DNA from: Rhodococcus sp. IITR03
GTDB taxonomy: Bacteria; Actinomycetota; Actinomycetes; Mycobacteriales; Mycobacteriaceae
DNA length: 24,271 nt
Reading direction: 5' to 3'
Assembly: GCA_001017865.1 (NCBI GenBank)
Contig: LATQ01000001.1
Span: forward strand, 2,424,445 to 2,448,715
In this document: positions 1-10,762 of the stretch, piece after piece
Numbering within the stretch: the first letter of the stretch is position 1
Layout: each line of letters starts with the position of its first letter
Notes under the pieces: generated by a model
Told to the model about the DNA's origin: nothing
Databases searched by the model: none
The model's input: the letters and a program-made list of their open reading frames with translations, nothing else
Made by a program: the position numbers and the translations under genes

Positions 1-1032
1 GGTTCGCGCCCCCTCGCGCTCGGCAGCGAACACCGGCGGTTCGGTCCGGTTCCCGGCGAGCGCCTGCGGTGTCTCCTCGATCAAGCCGACCTACGGGCGC
101 ATCACCTCGCACGGCATGATCCCGCTGACCTGGACCCGCGACCACGTGGTCCGATGGGCCGCAGCATCGCGGACGCGTCCTGATGATGACCGTGCTCGCG
201 GGCGCGGACCCGGCCGACCCGATCACGGCACTCGGCCCCGATGTTCCCGAGGGCGGTTATCCGGTGACGGCGGCCGGGGGAGCGAGTCCCCTCGCCGGTG
301 TGCGCATCGGGCTGCCCGTGAACACGAATCCCGCACCTCCCGAGGCCGTGCAGCGCGTCGTCGACGACGCGGCGCGGGTGGCGGAGGCGCTCGGCGCGGT
401 CACCGTCCCGGTGACGATGCCGCCGCTGCCCGAATCCCTCGCGACCGGCGATCAGGTCGAGATGGGCGCCTACCACCAGCAGTTCACCGATCGGCTCGGC
501 CTGTACCGCCCCGAGAACGCGGTGGCCGCAGGCACGGCGGTGGCCTCGCTGGCCGTGCCGGTGGGCGACTACCTCACCTTCGAACGCGACCGCCTGCGCT
601 ACCAGAGCGACTACAACCGGATGTTCGTCGACCAGGATCTCGACGCGATCATGCTGCCCGGCGCCTCCGTCGACGGCGCACGACGCCAGGAGTTCCTCGG
701 CATCAGTGTCACGGCCGGAGTGACGGGCCCCGTGCGCTGGGCGAACTACTCCGGTGCCCCCGTGGTGACCCTGCCTGCCGGGTACTCCGCCGCGACGGGG
801 ATGCCGGTCGGTGTGCAGCTCGGTGCGCGGCCGTGGCAGGACGAACGTCTCATCGGCATCGGGCTCGAACTGCAGGAGGCACTGCCGATCTGGCGCGACG
901 AGCCGCAGCTCGTCGGACGGCGCACGGTCCCCCGAGGTCGCGCTGGTGCCGCCGGGCCCCGGTCCCGACCCGACGAATACGATCGGGGCGGCCGCTCCGG
1001 TTCGGACCCTGCCGATGAACCCCATCGGCTAG
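1..1032 (+). CDS. Amidase-signature family enzyme, 5'-truncated, frameshifted
   Basis: This is the C-terminal part of an amidase-signature hydrolase, a family that cleaves amide bonds with a Ser-cisSer-Lys triad. The gene runs in from the left edge. Near the start it shows the family core GGSVRFPASACGV followed by IKPTYGRIT (about 40-110), where the Ser of GGS is the expected nucleophile. The rest includes YNRMFVDQDLDAIMLPGAS, then a substrate-side Gly/Pro-rich end and VGVQLGARPWQDERLIGIG, typical of the C-terminal lobe. The reading frame changes several times: an apparent extra base near 30, one base missing from GGG near 150 and from CCC near 181, and an apparent extra C near 932. After correction the protein ends in PMNPIG with a TAG at 1030-1032; the uncorrected frame runs on to 1100. 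Substrate cannot be predicted. It is probably not functionally tied to the ribosomal genes that follow. Confidence 0.8.
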
Positions 1033-1517
1033 GCTCGACCACGCGGACCCGACCGCGCGGCGTATCGCCGAGGTGCACATCACGCACCGTCGTGAGTTGA
1101 ACTCTCGGCCGTGCTCCTGCATACTGGTCGGGTTGCCTTGACCGGGCCATGGATGTTTCGCGGCTCGGAACGGGAAAGACGTGACAGTCGCGGATCGAGC
1201 CTCACGGCCTGGTCGCGGCCACATGCAAGACGGAAGCAGTACCCCTGTGCGCTCCTGCGGAGCGCAGCCGGTTCCGTTCCTTGCGGTGTCGAAGCCTTCG
1301 AGCATCGACGCCGGGGAATGAGCGGCGGGCCGACACGCCCGACCGCGTGGACCGGAGAACAATGACAGATGAACAGCGGCAAGCGGATCGGATACGTCCG
1401 GCTCGCACTGTGTTTCGAGTGCTGTTCTCGGTCGCCGTTCCCTGGGGAACTGTGCAGACGAGGTGGTTTCCGGCTCCGCCGGGGATCACGAAACGCGGCA
1501 AGAAAAGGACACTAAGC
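1033..1517 (+). other. Long leader region of the S10 operon, no gene seen
   Basis: This 485-base stretch has no convincing gene. It holds the promoter at 1097-1125 and a compact hairpin with an 8-bp perfect stem, TGCGCTCC / GGAGCGCA around a TGC loop (1248-1266). An open frame from about 1281 runs in phase into rpsJ, but its sequence does not look like protein and S10 has no such extension. A long structured 5' leader ahead of rpsJ would suit feedback control by a ribosomal protein. That is inference; I do not recognise a named leader motif. Confidence 0.4.
1097..1125 (+). promoter_or_regulatory. Putative promoter of the S10 operon
   Basis: A -35 hexamer TTGAAC (1097-1102), a 17-base spacer and a -10 hexamer CATACT (1120-1125) form a good housekeeping-sigma promoter. 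It lies about 390 bases upstream of rpsJ and just after the amidase stop, so it would give a long leader. Assigned by pattern only. Confidence 0.55.
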
Positions 1518-1822
1518 GTGGCGGGACAGAAGATCCGCATCAGGCTCAAGGCCTATGACCACGAGGCGATCGACGCATCTGCGCGCAAGATCGTCGAGAC
1601 GGTGACCCGTACGGTGCCCGCGTGGTCGGCCCGGTGCCGTTGCCCACTGAAAAGAACGTGTACTGCGTCATCCGCTCGCCGCACAAGTACAAGGACTCGC
1701 GCGAGCACTTCGAGATGCGGACGCACAAGCGGCTCATCGACATTCTCGACCCGACGCCGAAGACCGTCGACGCGCTCATGCGCATCGATCTCCCGGCGAG
1801 TGTCGACGTCAACATTCAGTGA
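1518..1822 (+). CDS. rpsJ: Ribosomal protein S10 (frameshift)
   Basis: S10 is part of the 30S head and, as NusE, also of the transcription antitermination complex with NusB. The start is GTG at 1518 ([19 protein letters not shown]) behind an AAGGA motif. The second half, [20 protein letters not shown] and [10 protein letters not shown], is unmistakable. One base is missing near 1613: ACGGTGCCC should read ACGGGTGCCC, giving [18 protein letters not shown]. With that base restored the protein is 101 residues, the usual length. It is the first gene of the S10 operon, 45 bases ahead of rplC. The break falls inside an essential gene, so it is almost certainly a sequence error. Confidence 0.95.
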
Positions 1823-1867
1823 CATTCGATTACAGCGAGCTTGTGAAAGACGCAGCGGAGACAACAC

Positions 1868-2518
1868 ATGACTAACCAGATCAAGGGAATCCTGGGCACC
1901 AAGCTCGGCATGACCCAGTCTTCGACGAGAACAACCGGGTCGTTCCGGTCACCGTCGTCAAGGCCGGACCGAACGTGGTCACGCAGATCCGCACCGAGGA
2001 GCGCGACGGCTACAACGCCGTGCAGCTCGCCTACGGTGCCATCGCGCCGCGCAAGGTCAACAAGCCGGTTCGCGGCCAGTTCGAGAAGGCCGGCGTCACG
2101 CCGCGCCGTCACCTGGTCGAGCTCCGGATCGAGGACGCCTCCGAGTACGAGGTCGGCCAGGAACTCACCGCAGAGGTGTTCGAGGACGGCGCCTACGTCG
2201 ACGTCACCGGCACCTCGAAGGGCAAGGCTTCGCCGGCACGATGAAGCGTCACGCTTCGCCGGCCAGGGTGCGTCGCACGGTACGCAGGCCGTGCACCGTC
2301 GTCCGGGCTCCATCGGTGGTTGCGCCACCCCGGGCCGCGTGTTCAAGGGCACGCGCATGTCCGGCCGTATGGGCTCCGACCGCATCACGACGCAGAACCT
2401 CTCGGTCCACAAGGTGGACGCCGAGAACGGTCTGCTGCTGATCAAGGGCGCGATCCCGGGTCGCAAGGGCGGCCTCGTGATCGTCAAGACCGCAGTGAAG
2501 GGTGGTGCACGGGCATGA
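1868..2518 (+). CDS. rplC: Ribosomal protein L3 (three frameshifts)
   Basis: L3 is an early 50S assembly protein whose long loop reaches towards the peptidyl-transferase centre. It starts ATG at 1868 ([17 protein letters not shown]) behind GGAG. Later segments read [19 protein letters not shown] and, at the loop, [20 protein letters not shown] followed by MSGRMGSDR, the L3 signature. Three single G losses are needed to explain the frame changes: near 1918 (CAGGTCTTC to CAGTCTTC), near 2226 (AAGGGCTTC to AAGGCTTC) and near 2253 (CACGGCTTC to CACGCTTC). Restored length is 217 residues, normal for the group. The stop overlaps the rplD start (ATGA), so translation is probably coupled. Confidence 0.95.
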   Translation: MTNQIKGILGTKLGMTQSSTRTTGSFRSPSSRPDRTWSRRSAPRSATATTPCSSPTVPSRRARSTSRFAASSRRPASRRAVTWSSSGSRTPPSTRSARNSPQRCSRTAPTSTSPAPRRARLRRHDEASRFAGQGASHGTQAVHRRPGSIGGCATPGRVFKGTRMSGRMGSDRITTQNLSVHKVDAENGLLLIKGAIPGRKGGLVIVKTAVKGGARA

Positions 2519-3197
2519 CCAGCACCGAGACCGCAACCAAGCTGACCCTGGACGTCAAGCCCCCGGTGGCCAGACCTCCGGCTCCGTCGATCTCCCCGCC
2601 GAGATCTTCGACGCTCCCGCGAACATCGCGCTGCTGCACCAGGTCGTCACCGCGCAGCTCGCCGCGGCCCGCCAGGGAACGCACGCCACCAAGACCCGCG
2701 GCGAGGTTCGCGGCGGTGGCAAGAAGCCGTACCGCCAGAAGGGCACCGGCCGCGCACGTCAGGGCTCGACCCGTGCGCCGCAGTTCGCCGGCGGTGGCAC
2801 CGTCCACGGCCCGCAGCCGCGCGACTACAGCCAGCGCACCCCCAAGAAGATGAAGGCCGCCGCCCTGCGCGGAGCCCTCTCCGACCGGGCGCGCAACGAG
2901 CGCATCCACGTGATCACCGAACTCGTCGCCGGTCAGACCCCGTCGACGAAGAGTGCTCGCACGTTCCTGGGCGAGATCAGCGACCGCAAGAAGGTCCTGC
3001 TCGTCGTCGGCCGTGAAGACGTGGCGGCGTGGAAGTCGGTTCAGAACCTTCCCAACGTCCACGCGCTCGCGCCGGATCAGCTGAACACCTACGACGTGCT
3101 CTACAGCGATGACGTCGTGTTCAGCGTCGAGGCGCTCAACACGTTCATCCACGGGCCGGCCGAGTCCGGCCAGGAAGTGAAGGAGGAGAGCAAGTGA
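2515..3197 (+). CDS. rplD: Ribosomal protein L4 (frameshift)
   Basis: L4 is a primary 23S-binding 50S protein lining the exit tunnel; in some bacteria it also represses its own operon. The start ATG at 2515 overlaps the rplC stop. The N-terminus [15 protein letters not shown] runs into a lost base near 2559, after which the correct frame reads [20 protein letters not shown]. The tunnel loop, [20 protein letters not shown], is intact, as is the C-terminal domain with [10 protein letters not shown]. With one base restored the protein is 227 residues, as expected. The stop overlaps the GTG of rplW. Confidence 0.95.
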
Positions 3198-3496
3198 GCA
3201 CGATCGCCGATCCTCGCGACATCCTGCTGGCTCCCGTCGTCTCCGAGAAGTCCTACGCTGATGGAAGAGGCACCTACACCTTCCTGGTCCACCCGGACTC
3301 GAACAAGACGCAGATCAAGATTGCCGTCGAGAAGGTCTTCGGCGTCAAGGTGAGCAGCGTCAACACCGCCAACCGTCAGGGCAAGCGCAAGCGGACCCGG
3401 TTCGGTTACGGCAAGCGCAAGAACACCAAGCGCGCGCTCGTGACCCTCACGGCCGACAGCAAGCCCATCGAGATCTTCGGAGGCCCGGTCGCCTAG
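3194..3496 (+). CDS. rplW: Ribosomal protein L23 (three compensating base losses)
   Basis: L23 sits at the tunnel exit and docks trigger factor and SRP. The GTG start at 3194 overlaps the rplD stop and follows AAGGAGGAG. The frame is open for 100 codons and reads [18 protein letters not shown], then a wrong-looking ADGRG, then [18 protein letters not shown]. The family normally has a segment like GLMEEG here. Adding one G, one C and one G back between 3256 and 3270 gives exactly that and a 101-residue protein. The gene therefore looks intact only because three losses cancel. The C-terminus, [18 protein letters not shown], is normal. Confidence 0.95.
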   Translation: MSTIADPRDILLAPVVSEKSYADGRGTYTFLVHPDSNKTQIKIAVEKVFGVKVSSVNTANRQGKRKRTRFGYGKRKNTKRALVTLTADSKPIEIFGGPVA

Positions 3497-3534
3497 CGAT
3501 CGGAACTCTCGAGAGATAGAGGACGAGAAGACTC

Positions 3535-4368
<834 letters not shown>

Positions 4369-4387
4369 TCAAGGAGGGAGTTAGAGA

Positions 4388-4665
4388 ATGCCACGCAGCC
4401 TCAAGAAGGGCCCGTTCGTCGACGACCACCTCCTGGCGAAGGTGGACACGCAGAACGAGAAGGGCACCAAGCAGGTCATCAAGACCTGGTCGCGCCGTTC
4501 CACGATTCTGCCCGACTTCATCGGTCATACGTTCGCTGTCCACGATGGACGCAAGCACGTGCCGGTGTTCGTCTCGGAGTCCATGGTCGGTCACAAGCTC
4601 GGTGAGTTCGCGCCGACCCGTACGTTCAAGGGCCACATCAAGGACGACCGGAAGAGCAAGCGTCG

Positions 4666-4669
<4 letters not shown>
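4388..4669 (+). CDS. rpsS: Ribosomal protein S19
   Basis: S19 lies in the 30S head beside S13 and contacts the A-site finger. It is 93 residues from ATG at 4388, preceded by AAGGAGGGAG. Diagnostic stretches are [40 protein letters not shown] and [14 protein letters not shown]. The frame is intact and the length normal. Its TGA overlaps the ATG of rplV (ATGA). Confidence 0.98.
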
Positions 4670-5855
<1,186 letters not shown>

Positions 5856-5859
5856 CGCA

Positions 5860-6276
5860 ATGTTGATCCCCCGGCGGGTCAAACACCGCAAGCAGCACCA
5901 TCCGAGCCGTACGGGTGCCGCCAAGGGCGGAACCCAGGTGGCCTTCGGTGACTACGGCATCCAGGCTCTCGAGCCGGCCTACATCACCAACCGGCAGATC
6001 GAGTCCGCTCGTATCGCCATGACCCGGCACATCAAGCGTGGCGGCAAGATCTGGATCAACATCTTCCCGGATCGCCCCCTCACCAAGAAGCCTGCCGAGA
6101 CCCGCATGGGTTCCGGTAAGGGTTCGCCGGAGTGGTGGGTCGCGAACGTCAAGCCCGGTCGCGTGCTGTTCGAGATGAGCTACCCCAACGAGGAGATTGC
6201 GCGCGAGGCCCTGCGTCGCGCGATGCACAAGCTCCCCTGCAAGTGCCGCATCGTGACGAGGGAGGAGCAGTTCTGA
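5860..6276 (+). CDS. rplP: Ribosomal protein L16
   Basis: L16 binds near the A-site tRNA elbow in the 50S subunit and is among the last proteins to join. The start is ATG at 5860 ([19 protein letters not shown]), behind AAGGAGG in the end of rpsC. A longer open frame begins upstream but is only the rpsC tail read in another phase. The protein is 138 residues and intact. Family marks include [19 protein letters not shown] and [16 protein letters not shown]. The stop TGA overlaps the ATG of rpmC. Confidence 0.97.
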   Translation: MLIPRRVKHRKQHHPSRTGAAKGGTQVAFGDYGIQALEPAYITNRQIESARIAMTRHIKRGGKIWINIFPDRPLTKKPAETRMGSGKGSPEWWVANVKPGRVLFEMSYPNEEIAREALRRAMHKLPCKCRIVTREEQF

Positions 6277-6512
6277 TGGCTACCGGTACCCCCGCCGCGG
6301 AACTCCGCGAGCTGAGCGACGAAGAGCTGACCGACAAGCTCCGCGAAGCCAAGGAAGAGCTGTTCAACCTCCGCTTCCAGATGGCCACCGGTCAGCTGGA
6401 CAACAACCGTCGGCTCCGCGTCGTGCGCAACGAGATCGCCCGTATCTACACGGTGCTGCGCGAGCGCGAGCTCGGACTGGCCACCGGCCCGAATGCGGGT
6501 GACGTGGCATGA
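6276..6512 (+). CDS. rpmC: Ribosomal protein L29
   Basis: L29 is a small helical 50S protein next to L23 at the tunnel exit. It begins at the ATG overlapping the rplP stop (6276) and gives 78 residues. The core [20 protein letters not shown] and [11 protein letters not shown], then [20 protein letters not shown], forms the two-helix hairpin. The stop overlaps the start of rpsQ (ATGA). The longer open frame reaching back to 6132 is an artefact of overlap with rplP. Confidence 0.97.
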   Translation: MATGTPAAELRELSDEELTDKLREAKEELFNLRFQMATGQLDNNRRLRVVRNEIARIYTVLRERELGLATGPNAGDVA

Positions 6513-6793
6513 GTGAGGAAAAGGCAGTGAGCAACCAGGAACAGCGCGCGAGCCGCAAGGTCCGCATCGGTTACGTCGTCTCGGACAAGATGGAGAAGAC
6601 CATCGTCGTCGAGCTCGAGGACCGTGTGAAGCACCCGCTGTACGGCAAGATCATCCGCCGTACGACCAAGGTGAAGGCGCACGACGAGAACGGTCTGGCC
6701 GGCATCGGCGACCGCGTGCAGCTGATGGAGACCCGTCCGCTGTCCGCGTCGAAGCGCTGGCGTCTGGTCGAGGTGCTCGAGAAGGCCAAGTAA
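6509..6793 (+). CDS. rpsQ: Ribosomal protein S17
   Basis: S17 is an OB-fold protein binding 16S rRNA early in 30S assembly. The frame gives 94 residues from ATG at 6509. The conserved body starts [20 protein letters not shown] and continues through [18 protein letters not shown] and [17 protein letters not shown]. The first 15 residues are a variable extension, so a GTG at 6527 is an alternative start. It is the last gene of the S10 operon here and is followed by a strong hairpin. Confidence 0.96.
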   Translation: MSEEKAVSNQEQRASRKVRIGYVVSDKMEKTIVVELEDRVKHPLYGKIIRRTTKVKAHDENGLAGIGDRVQLMETRPLSASKRWRLVEVLEKAK

Positions 6794-6826
6794 GGCCTCC
6801 TCGTCCTCGAGAGGACCGAGAACATG

Positions 6827-6865
6827 CAGCACCCCACCACCCGCACCGCGGGTGGTGGGGTGCTG
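6827..6865 (+). terminator. Hairpin terminator of the S10 operon
   Basis: There is a perfect 18-bp stem, CAGCACCCCACCACCCGC (6827-6844) against its exact complement (6848-6865), with a 3-base loop ACC. No T-run follows, which is common for actinobacterial terminators. It lies 33 bases after the rpsQ stop. Confidence 0.85.
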
Positions 6866-6963
6866 TGCGTCCGGTAGTAGGTGCAGCCCTCGCGTGGGGG
6901 ACGGTGGACGTCGCTGCGACACGCCCGGTGCCGGGGTGGGGAGTGACATCACAATTCGCGAAT

Positions 6964-6993
6964 TTGCCCTGCGTACGGTATATGGCCTACTCT
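6964..6993 (+). promoter_or_regulatory. Putative spc operon promoter
   Basis: TTGCCC (6964-6969), an 18-base spacer and TACTCT (6988-6993) resemble -35 and -10 elements. The pair sits between the S10 terminator and rplN, leaving a leader of about 110 bases. The rest of 6794-7111 holds the terminator and no gene I can support. Confidence 0.5.
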
Positions 6994-7111
6994 GGACGGG
7001 TTGCTTACAGGACCCGTGTGTGATTCGCACGTGCGCTGCAGGCAGCCGACGACCGCGTACGTCCAGGTCGGAAATCTGACGTACACACCAATCCAGGTCA
7101 AGGAGAAGTAA

Positions 7112-7479
7112 GTGATCCAGCAGGAGTCGCGACTGCGCGTCGCCGACAACACGGGTGCCAAGGAGATCCTCTGCATCCGCGTTCTCGGTGGCTCGTCCCG
7201 TCGCTACGCCGGAATCGGTGACGTCATCGTCGCCACCGTCAAGGACGCGATCCCCGGCGGCAACGTCAAGCGTGGCGATGTCGTCAAGGCCGTGATCGTG
7301 CGCACCGCCAAGGAGCGCCGCCGTCCGGACGGTTCCTACATCAAGTTCGACGAGAACGCTGCCGTCATCATCAAGGGCGACAACGATCCTCGCGGCACCC
7401 GCATCTTCGGACCCGTCGGTCGCGAGCTCCGCGACAAGCGTTCATGAAGATCGTCTCGCTCGCTCCGGAGGTGCTGTGA
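7112..7479 (+). CDS. rplN: Ribosomal protein L14 (frameshift near the end)
   Basis: L14 is a 50S protein at the subunit interface, contacting 16S rRNA and the ribosome silencing factor RsfS. It starts GTG at 7112 ([19 protein letters not shown]) behind AAGGAGA. The body is intact through [20 protein letters not shown]. At 7441 the frame breaks: AAGCGTTCATG should carry one more pyrimidine (AAG CGY TTC ATG), after which the usual end [12 protein letters not shown] appears with TGA at 7477-7479. Restored length is 122 residues, the family norm. Without correction it would stop 11 residues early. Confidence 0.96.
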
Positions 7480-7796
7480 TGAAGGTGCACAAGGGTGACA
7501 CCGTGCTCGTCATCTCGGGCAAGGACAAGGGCGCCAAGGGCAAGGTCATCGCGGCCTACCCGGCGACCGGCAAGGTCCTCGTCGAGGGCGTGAACCGTAT
7601 CAAGAAGCACACCGCCGTCTCTGCGAACGAGCGTGGCGCCTCCTCCGGCGGCATCGTGACGCAGGAGGCCCCGATCCACGTTTCCAACGTTGCGGTCGTC
7701 GACTCGGACGGAAACCCCACCCGCGTGGGCTACCGCACCGATGAGGAAACCGGCAAGCGCGTTCGGATTTCCCGGAAGAACGGGAAGGACCTCTGA
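7479..7796 (+). CDS. rplX: Ribosomal protein L24
   Basis: L24 is an assembly initiator that binds the 5' end of 23S rRNA. I chose the ATG at 7479, which overlaps the rplN stop and gives the standard [20 protein letters not shown] start and 105 residues; a GTG one codon earlier is also possible. The KOW motif occupies the first 30 residues. [12 protein letters not shown] and [17 protein letters not shown] are typical. The frame is intact. rplE begins one base after the stop. Confidence 0.97.
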   Translation: MKVHKGDTVLVISGKDKGAKGKVIAAYPATGKVLVEGVNRIKKHTAVSANERGASSGGIVTQEAPIHVSNVAVVDSDGNPTRVGYRTDEETGKRVRISRKNGKDL

Positions 7797-7797
7797 C

Positions 7798-8362
7798 ATG
7801 ACTTCCACCGAGAACAAGACCCAGCCGCGCCTGAAGGCCCGCTACCGCGCCGAGATCAAGGACGCGCTGAACGCGGAGTTCGACTACGCGAACGTCATGC
7901 AGATCCCCGGCGTCGTGAAGGTCGTCGTCAACATGGGTGTCGGCGACGCCGCCCGCGACGCGAAGCTCATCAACGGAGCCGTCAACGACCTCGCGCTCAT
8001 CACCGGTCAGAAGCCGGAGATCCGTAAGGCCCGCAAGTCCATCGCACAGTTCAAGCTGCGCGAGGGCATGCCGATCGGTGCGCGCGTCACGCTGCGCGGC
8101 GACCGCATGTGGGAGTTCCTGGACCGTCTCGTGTCCATCGCGCTTCCCCGTATCCGGGACTTCCGTGCCTCAACGGCAACCAGTTCGACGGCAACGGCAA
8201 CTACACGTTCGGCCTGAACGAGCAGTCGATGTTCCACGAGATCGACGTGGACCGCATCGACCGCCCGCGCGGCATGGACATCACTGTCGTGACCACCGCT
8301 ACCAACAACGAAGAAGGCCGTGCCCTGCTCAAGCACCTCGCTTCCCGTTCAAGGAGAACTGA
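7798..8362 (+). CDS. rplE: Ribosomal protein L5 (two frameshifts)
   Basis: L5 binds 5S rRNA in the central protuberance of the 50S subunit. From ATG at 7798 it reads [34 protein letters not shown] and [20 protein letters not shown]. Two G losses break it: near 8167 (CGTGGCCTC to CGTGCCTC, inside [20 protein letters not shown]) and near 8340 (CTCGGCTTCC to CTCGCTTCC, giving the end GFPFKEN). Restored length is 188 residues. The stop is at 8360-8362 and rpsN begins 4 bases later. Confidence 0.95.
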
Positions 8363-8366
8363 GCCC

Positions 8367-8550
8367 ATGGCTAAGAAGGCACTGGTCAACAAGGCCAACA
8401 AGAAGCCGAAGTTCGCGGTGCGCGCCTACACCCGCTGCCAGCGCTGCGCGCCCGCACTCGGTCTTCCGCAAGTTCGGACTCTGCCGCATCTGCCTTCGCG
8501 AGATGGCACACCGCGGAGAACTTCCGGGAGTTCACAAGAGCTCCTGGTGA
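8367..8550 (+). CDS. rpsN: Ribosomal protein S14, zinc-binding type (two base losses)
   Basis: This is the short type Z S14 of the 30S head, which binds zinc through two CxxC pairs. It starts ATG at 8367 ([20 protein letters not shown]). YTRCQRC is followed by a damaged spot at 8447-8450: TGCGCGCCCG should read TGCGGCCGCCCG. The correct frame then continues [20 protein letters not shown] to HKSSW. With two bases restored the protein is 61 residues with all four cysteines. Zinc-type S14 genes often have a zinc-free paralogue elsewhere under Zur control; whether that is so here cannot be seen. Confidence 0.94.
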
Positions 8551-8558
8551 CGTGAGCG

Positions 8559-8590
8559 GTGGGCGGAGGACCGAGTAGTTCTCCGCCCAC
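8559..8590 (+). terminator. Hairpin after rpsN
   Basis: GTGGGCGGAG (8559-8568) pairs perfectly with CTCCGCCCAC (8581-8590), and the stem can extend inward by two weaker pairs. It splits the spc operon into rplN-rpsN and rpsH-rplO blocks. A second, smaller hairpin with arms TTCGTCG / CGACGAA follows at 8608-8631 in the rpsH leader. It may be a terminator, an attenuator or an mRNA-processing structure. Confidence 0.7.
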
Positions 8591-8723
8591 TGTCACGCTG
8601 TCATGGGTTCGTCGCCGATCCGGCCGACGAATCCGCTATCGAACCGAGTTTCGATGTAGGCCCACGGCCGGCACGTTCCGGCGTTGCATGGGAACCGCAT
8701 CGAGAAAGGTGAACAGGTCAGCC

Positions 8724-9120
8724 ATGACCATGACCGACCCCATCGCAGACTTCTTGACGCGTCTGCGTAACGCCAACACGGCGTACCACGACGAGGTCAA
8801 GCTCCCGTCCTCGAAGATCAAGGTGAACATCGCCGAGATCCTCAAGCGCGAGGCTACATCTCCGACTACCGCACCGAGGACGCCGAGGTGGGCAAGACCC
8901 TCATCGTCGACCTCAAGTACGGACCTTCCCGTGAGCGCAGCCTCGCCGGCGTGCGTCGCGTGTCGAAGCCCGGCCTGCGCGTGTACGCGAAATCCACCAA
9001 CCTGCCAAGGTCCTGGGCGGCCTCGGCGTGGCGATCATCTCCACGTCCTCCGGTCTGCTCACCGATCGCCAGGCGGCCAAGCAGGGAGTGGGCGGGGAAG
9101 TCCTCGCCTACGTCTGGTAA
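8724..9120 (+). CDS. rpsH: Ribosomal protein S8 (two frameshifts)
   Basis: S8 is a central-domain 30S assembly protein and the known feedback repressor of the spc operon in E. coli. I start it at ATG 8724 ([20 protein letters not shown]); a second ATG two codons on also fits. A G is missing near 8853 (GAGGGCTAC to GAGGCTAC, giving [11 protein letters not shown]) and a C near 9006 (CTGCCCAAG to CTGCCAAG, giving [17 protein letters not shown]). Between and after these it reads [13 protein letters not shown] and ends GEVLAYVW with TAA at 9118-9120. Restored length is 132 residues, as usual. A 173-base gap with hairpins separates it from rpsN. Confidence 0.95.
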
Positions 9121-9135
9121 AGGGAGGCCACCACA

Positions 9136-9674
9136 ATGTCGCGAATCGGAAAACTCCCCGTTGCAGTTCCTTCGGGCGTCGAGGTCACCATCGACGGCCA
9201 GGATGTTGCAGTCAAGGGCCCCAAGGGCAACCTGTCCCTGACGATCGCCGAGCCGATCGCCATCGCCAAGGGCGAGGACGGGGCAATCAACGTCACGCGC
9301 CCGAACGACGAGCGTCGCAGCCGTGCGCTGCACGGCCTGTCGCGGACGCTCGTGCAGAACCTCATCGTCGGCGTGACCGAGGGTTACACCACGAAGATGG
9401 AGATCCACGGCGTCGGCTACCGCGTGGCTCTCAAGGGCAAGGACCTCGAGTTCTCGCTCGGCTACAGCCACCCCGTGCTGATCGAGGCTCCCGAGGCATC
9501 ACGTTCGCCGTCGAGAACCCCACGCGCTTCTCGATCTCGGGCATCGACAAGCAGAAGGTCGGCCAGATCGCGGCCAACATCCGCCGGCTGCGCAAGTCCG
9601 ACCCGTACAAGGGCAAGGGCATCCGCTACGAGGGTGAACAGGTCCGTCGCAAGGTCGGAAAGACGGGTAAGTGA
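9136..9674 (+). CDS. rplF: Ribosomal protein L6 (frameshift)
   Basis: L6 is a two-domain 50S protein near the GTPase centre. From ATG at 9136 it reads [20 protein letters not shown] and, in the second domain, [19 protein letters not shown] lost G near 9496 (CCCGAGGGCATC to CCCGAGGCATC) breaks the frame. The correct continuation is [20 protein letters not shown] then [13 protein letters not shown] and the signature [16 protein letters not shown]. Restored length is 179 residues. Its TGA (9672-9674) overlaps the GTG of rplR. Confidence 0.95.
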
Positions 9675-10084
9675 TCATGAGCCAGACCGAGAACCAGAAG
9701 GCCAAGCGCATCCCGCGCGGCAAGGACGCCTCCACCACGCGTCGCCTTTCGAAGACGCGTCGTCACTTCCGCCTCCGCAAGAAGATCTCCGGCACCGCCG
9801 AGCGTCCCCGCCTCGTCGTCAACCGGTCGTCGCGCCACCTGCACGTGCAGCTGGTCGACGATCTGACGGGCACCACCCTCGCCGCAGCGTCGTCCATCGA
9901 ACCCGATGTGCGCGCTCTCGAGGGCGACAAGAAGGCTCGCGGCGCGAAGGTCGGTCAGCTGATCGCCGAGCGCGCGAAGGCTGCCGGCGTGGAAGCCGTG
10001 GTCTTCGACCGCGGTGGCCACACCTACAGCGGACGCATCGCGGCCCTCGCGGACGCGGCTCGCGAAAGCGGGTTGAAGTTCTGA
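9671..10084 (+). CDS. rplR: Ribosomal protein L18
   Basis: L18 binds 5S rRNA with L5 in the central protuberance. The frame is intact at 137 residues from GTG 9671, which overlaps the rplF stop; ATG at 9677 is a close alternative. Core segments are [40 protein letters not shown] and [20 protein letters not shown]. The N-terminal basic stretch varies between species. The stop TGA at 10082-10084 overlaps an ATG that opens a 10-codon mini-frame leading to rpsE. Confidence 0.96.
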   Translation: MIMSQTENQKAKRIPRGKDASTTRRLSKTRRHFRLRKKISGTAERPRLVVNRSSRHLHVQLVDDLTGTTLAAASSIEPDVRALEGDKKARGAKVGQLIAERAKAAGVEAVVFDRGGHTYSGRIAALADAARESGLKF

Positions 10085-10116
10085 TGACCATTTTCTCGAA
10101 CGGAAGGAACGCCTGA
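10084..10116 (+). CDS. Possible 10-codon linker ORF between rplR and rpsE
   Basis: An ATG at 10084 overlaps the rplR stop (TGATG). It reads [10 protein letters not shown] and stops with a TGA at 10114-10116 that overlaps the rpsE ATG in the same way. It could relay terminating ribosomes from rplR to rpsE. It may equally be chance in a 31-base spacer, because rpsE has its own GGAAGGAA ribosome-binding site inside it. Confidence 0.25.
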   Translation: MTIFSNGRNA

Positions 10117-10762
10117 TGCCGGGACGTCAGCGGCGTGACGGCGGCAACGGCCCCGCCGGACAGAACCCCAACAGCGGTGACAACCGTGGCGGTCGCGACG
10201 CCGCGACCGCGACTCGCGCGGCGGCAACGCTGCCGAGAAGTCGAATTACATCGAGCGTGTCGTCTCGATCAACCGTGTGTCGAAGGTCGTCAAGGGCGGT
10301 CGTCGCTTCAGCTTCACCGCTCTGGTGATCGTGGGCGACGGCAACGGCCTGGTCGGTGTCGGCTACGGCAAGGCCAAGGAAGTTCCCGCGGCCATCCAGA
10401 AGGGTGTCGAGGAAGCTCGCAAGAACTTCTTCCGCGTCCCGCTCATCGGCGGAACCATCACCCACCCCGTCCAGGGAGAGGCTGCAGCCGGTGTCGTCCT
10501 GCTGCGTCCGGCTTCCCCCGGTACCGGTGTCATCGCCGGTGGCGCTGTGCGCGCGGTGCTGGAGTGCGCGGGTGTCCACGACATCCTGTCGAAGTCGCTC
10601 GGCTCCGACAACGCCATCAATGTGGTGCACGCGACGGTTGCGGCCCTCAAGGGTCTGCAGCGTCCCGAGGAAGTTGCGGCTCGCCGTGGCCTCACCCTCG
10701 AGGAAGTTGCCCCCGCCGGCATGCTGCGCGCCCGTGCACAGGCTGCTGGGAGCGTGAAGTAA
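10116..10762 (+). CDS. rpsE: Ribosomal protein S5 (frameshift)
   Basis: S5 is a 30S body protein involved in decoding fidelity and mRNA unwinding. It starts ATG at 10116 ([19 protein letters not shown]), a Gly/Arg-rich N-terminal extension usual in actinobacteria. One C is lost after 10199 (GACCGCCGC to GACGCCGC). The correct frame reads [20 protein letters not shown] and continues through [20 protein letters not shown] and [20 protein letters not shown]. The end is [13 protein letters not shown], with TAA overlapping the rpmD ATG. Restored length is 215 residues. Confidence 0.95.

Noticed and set aside
1281..1517. In-phase N-terminal extension of rpsJ
   Set aside because: The translation is Arg/Thr-rich with no S10 similarity, and the GTG at 1518 gives the standard start and length.
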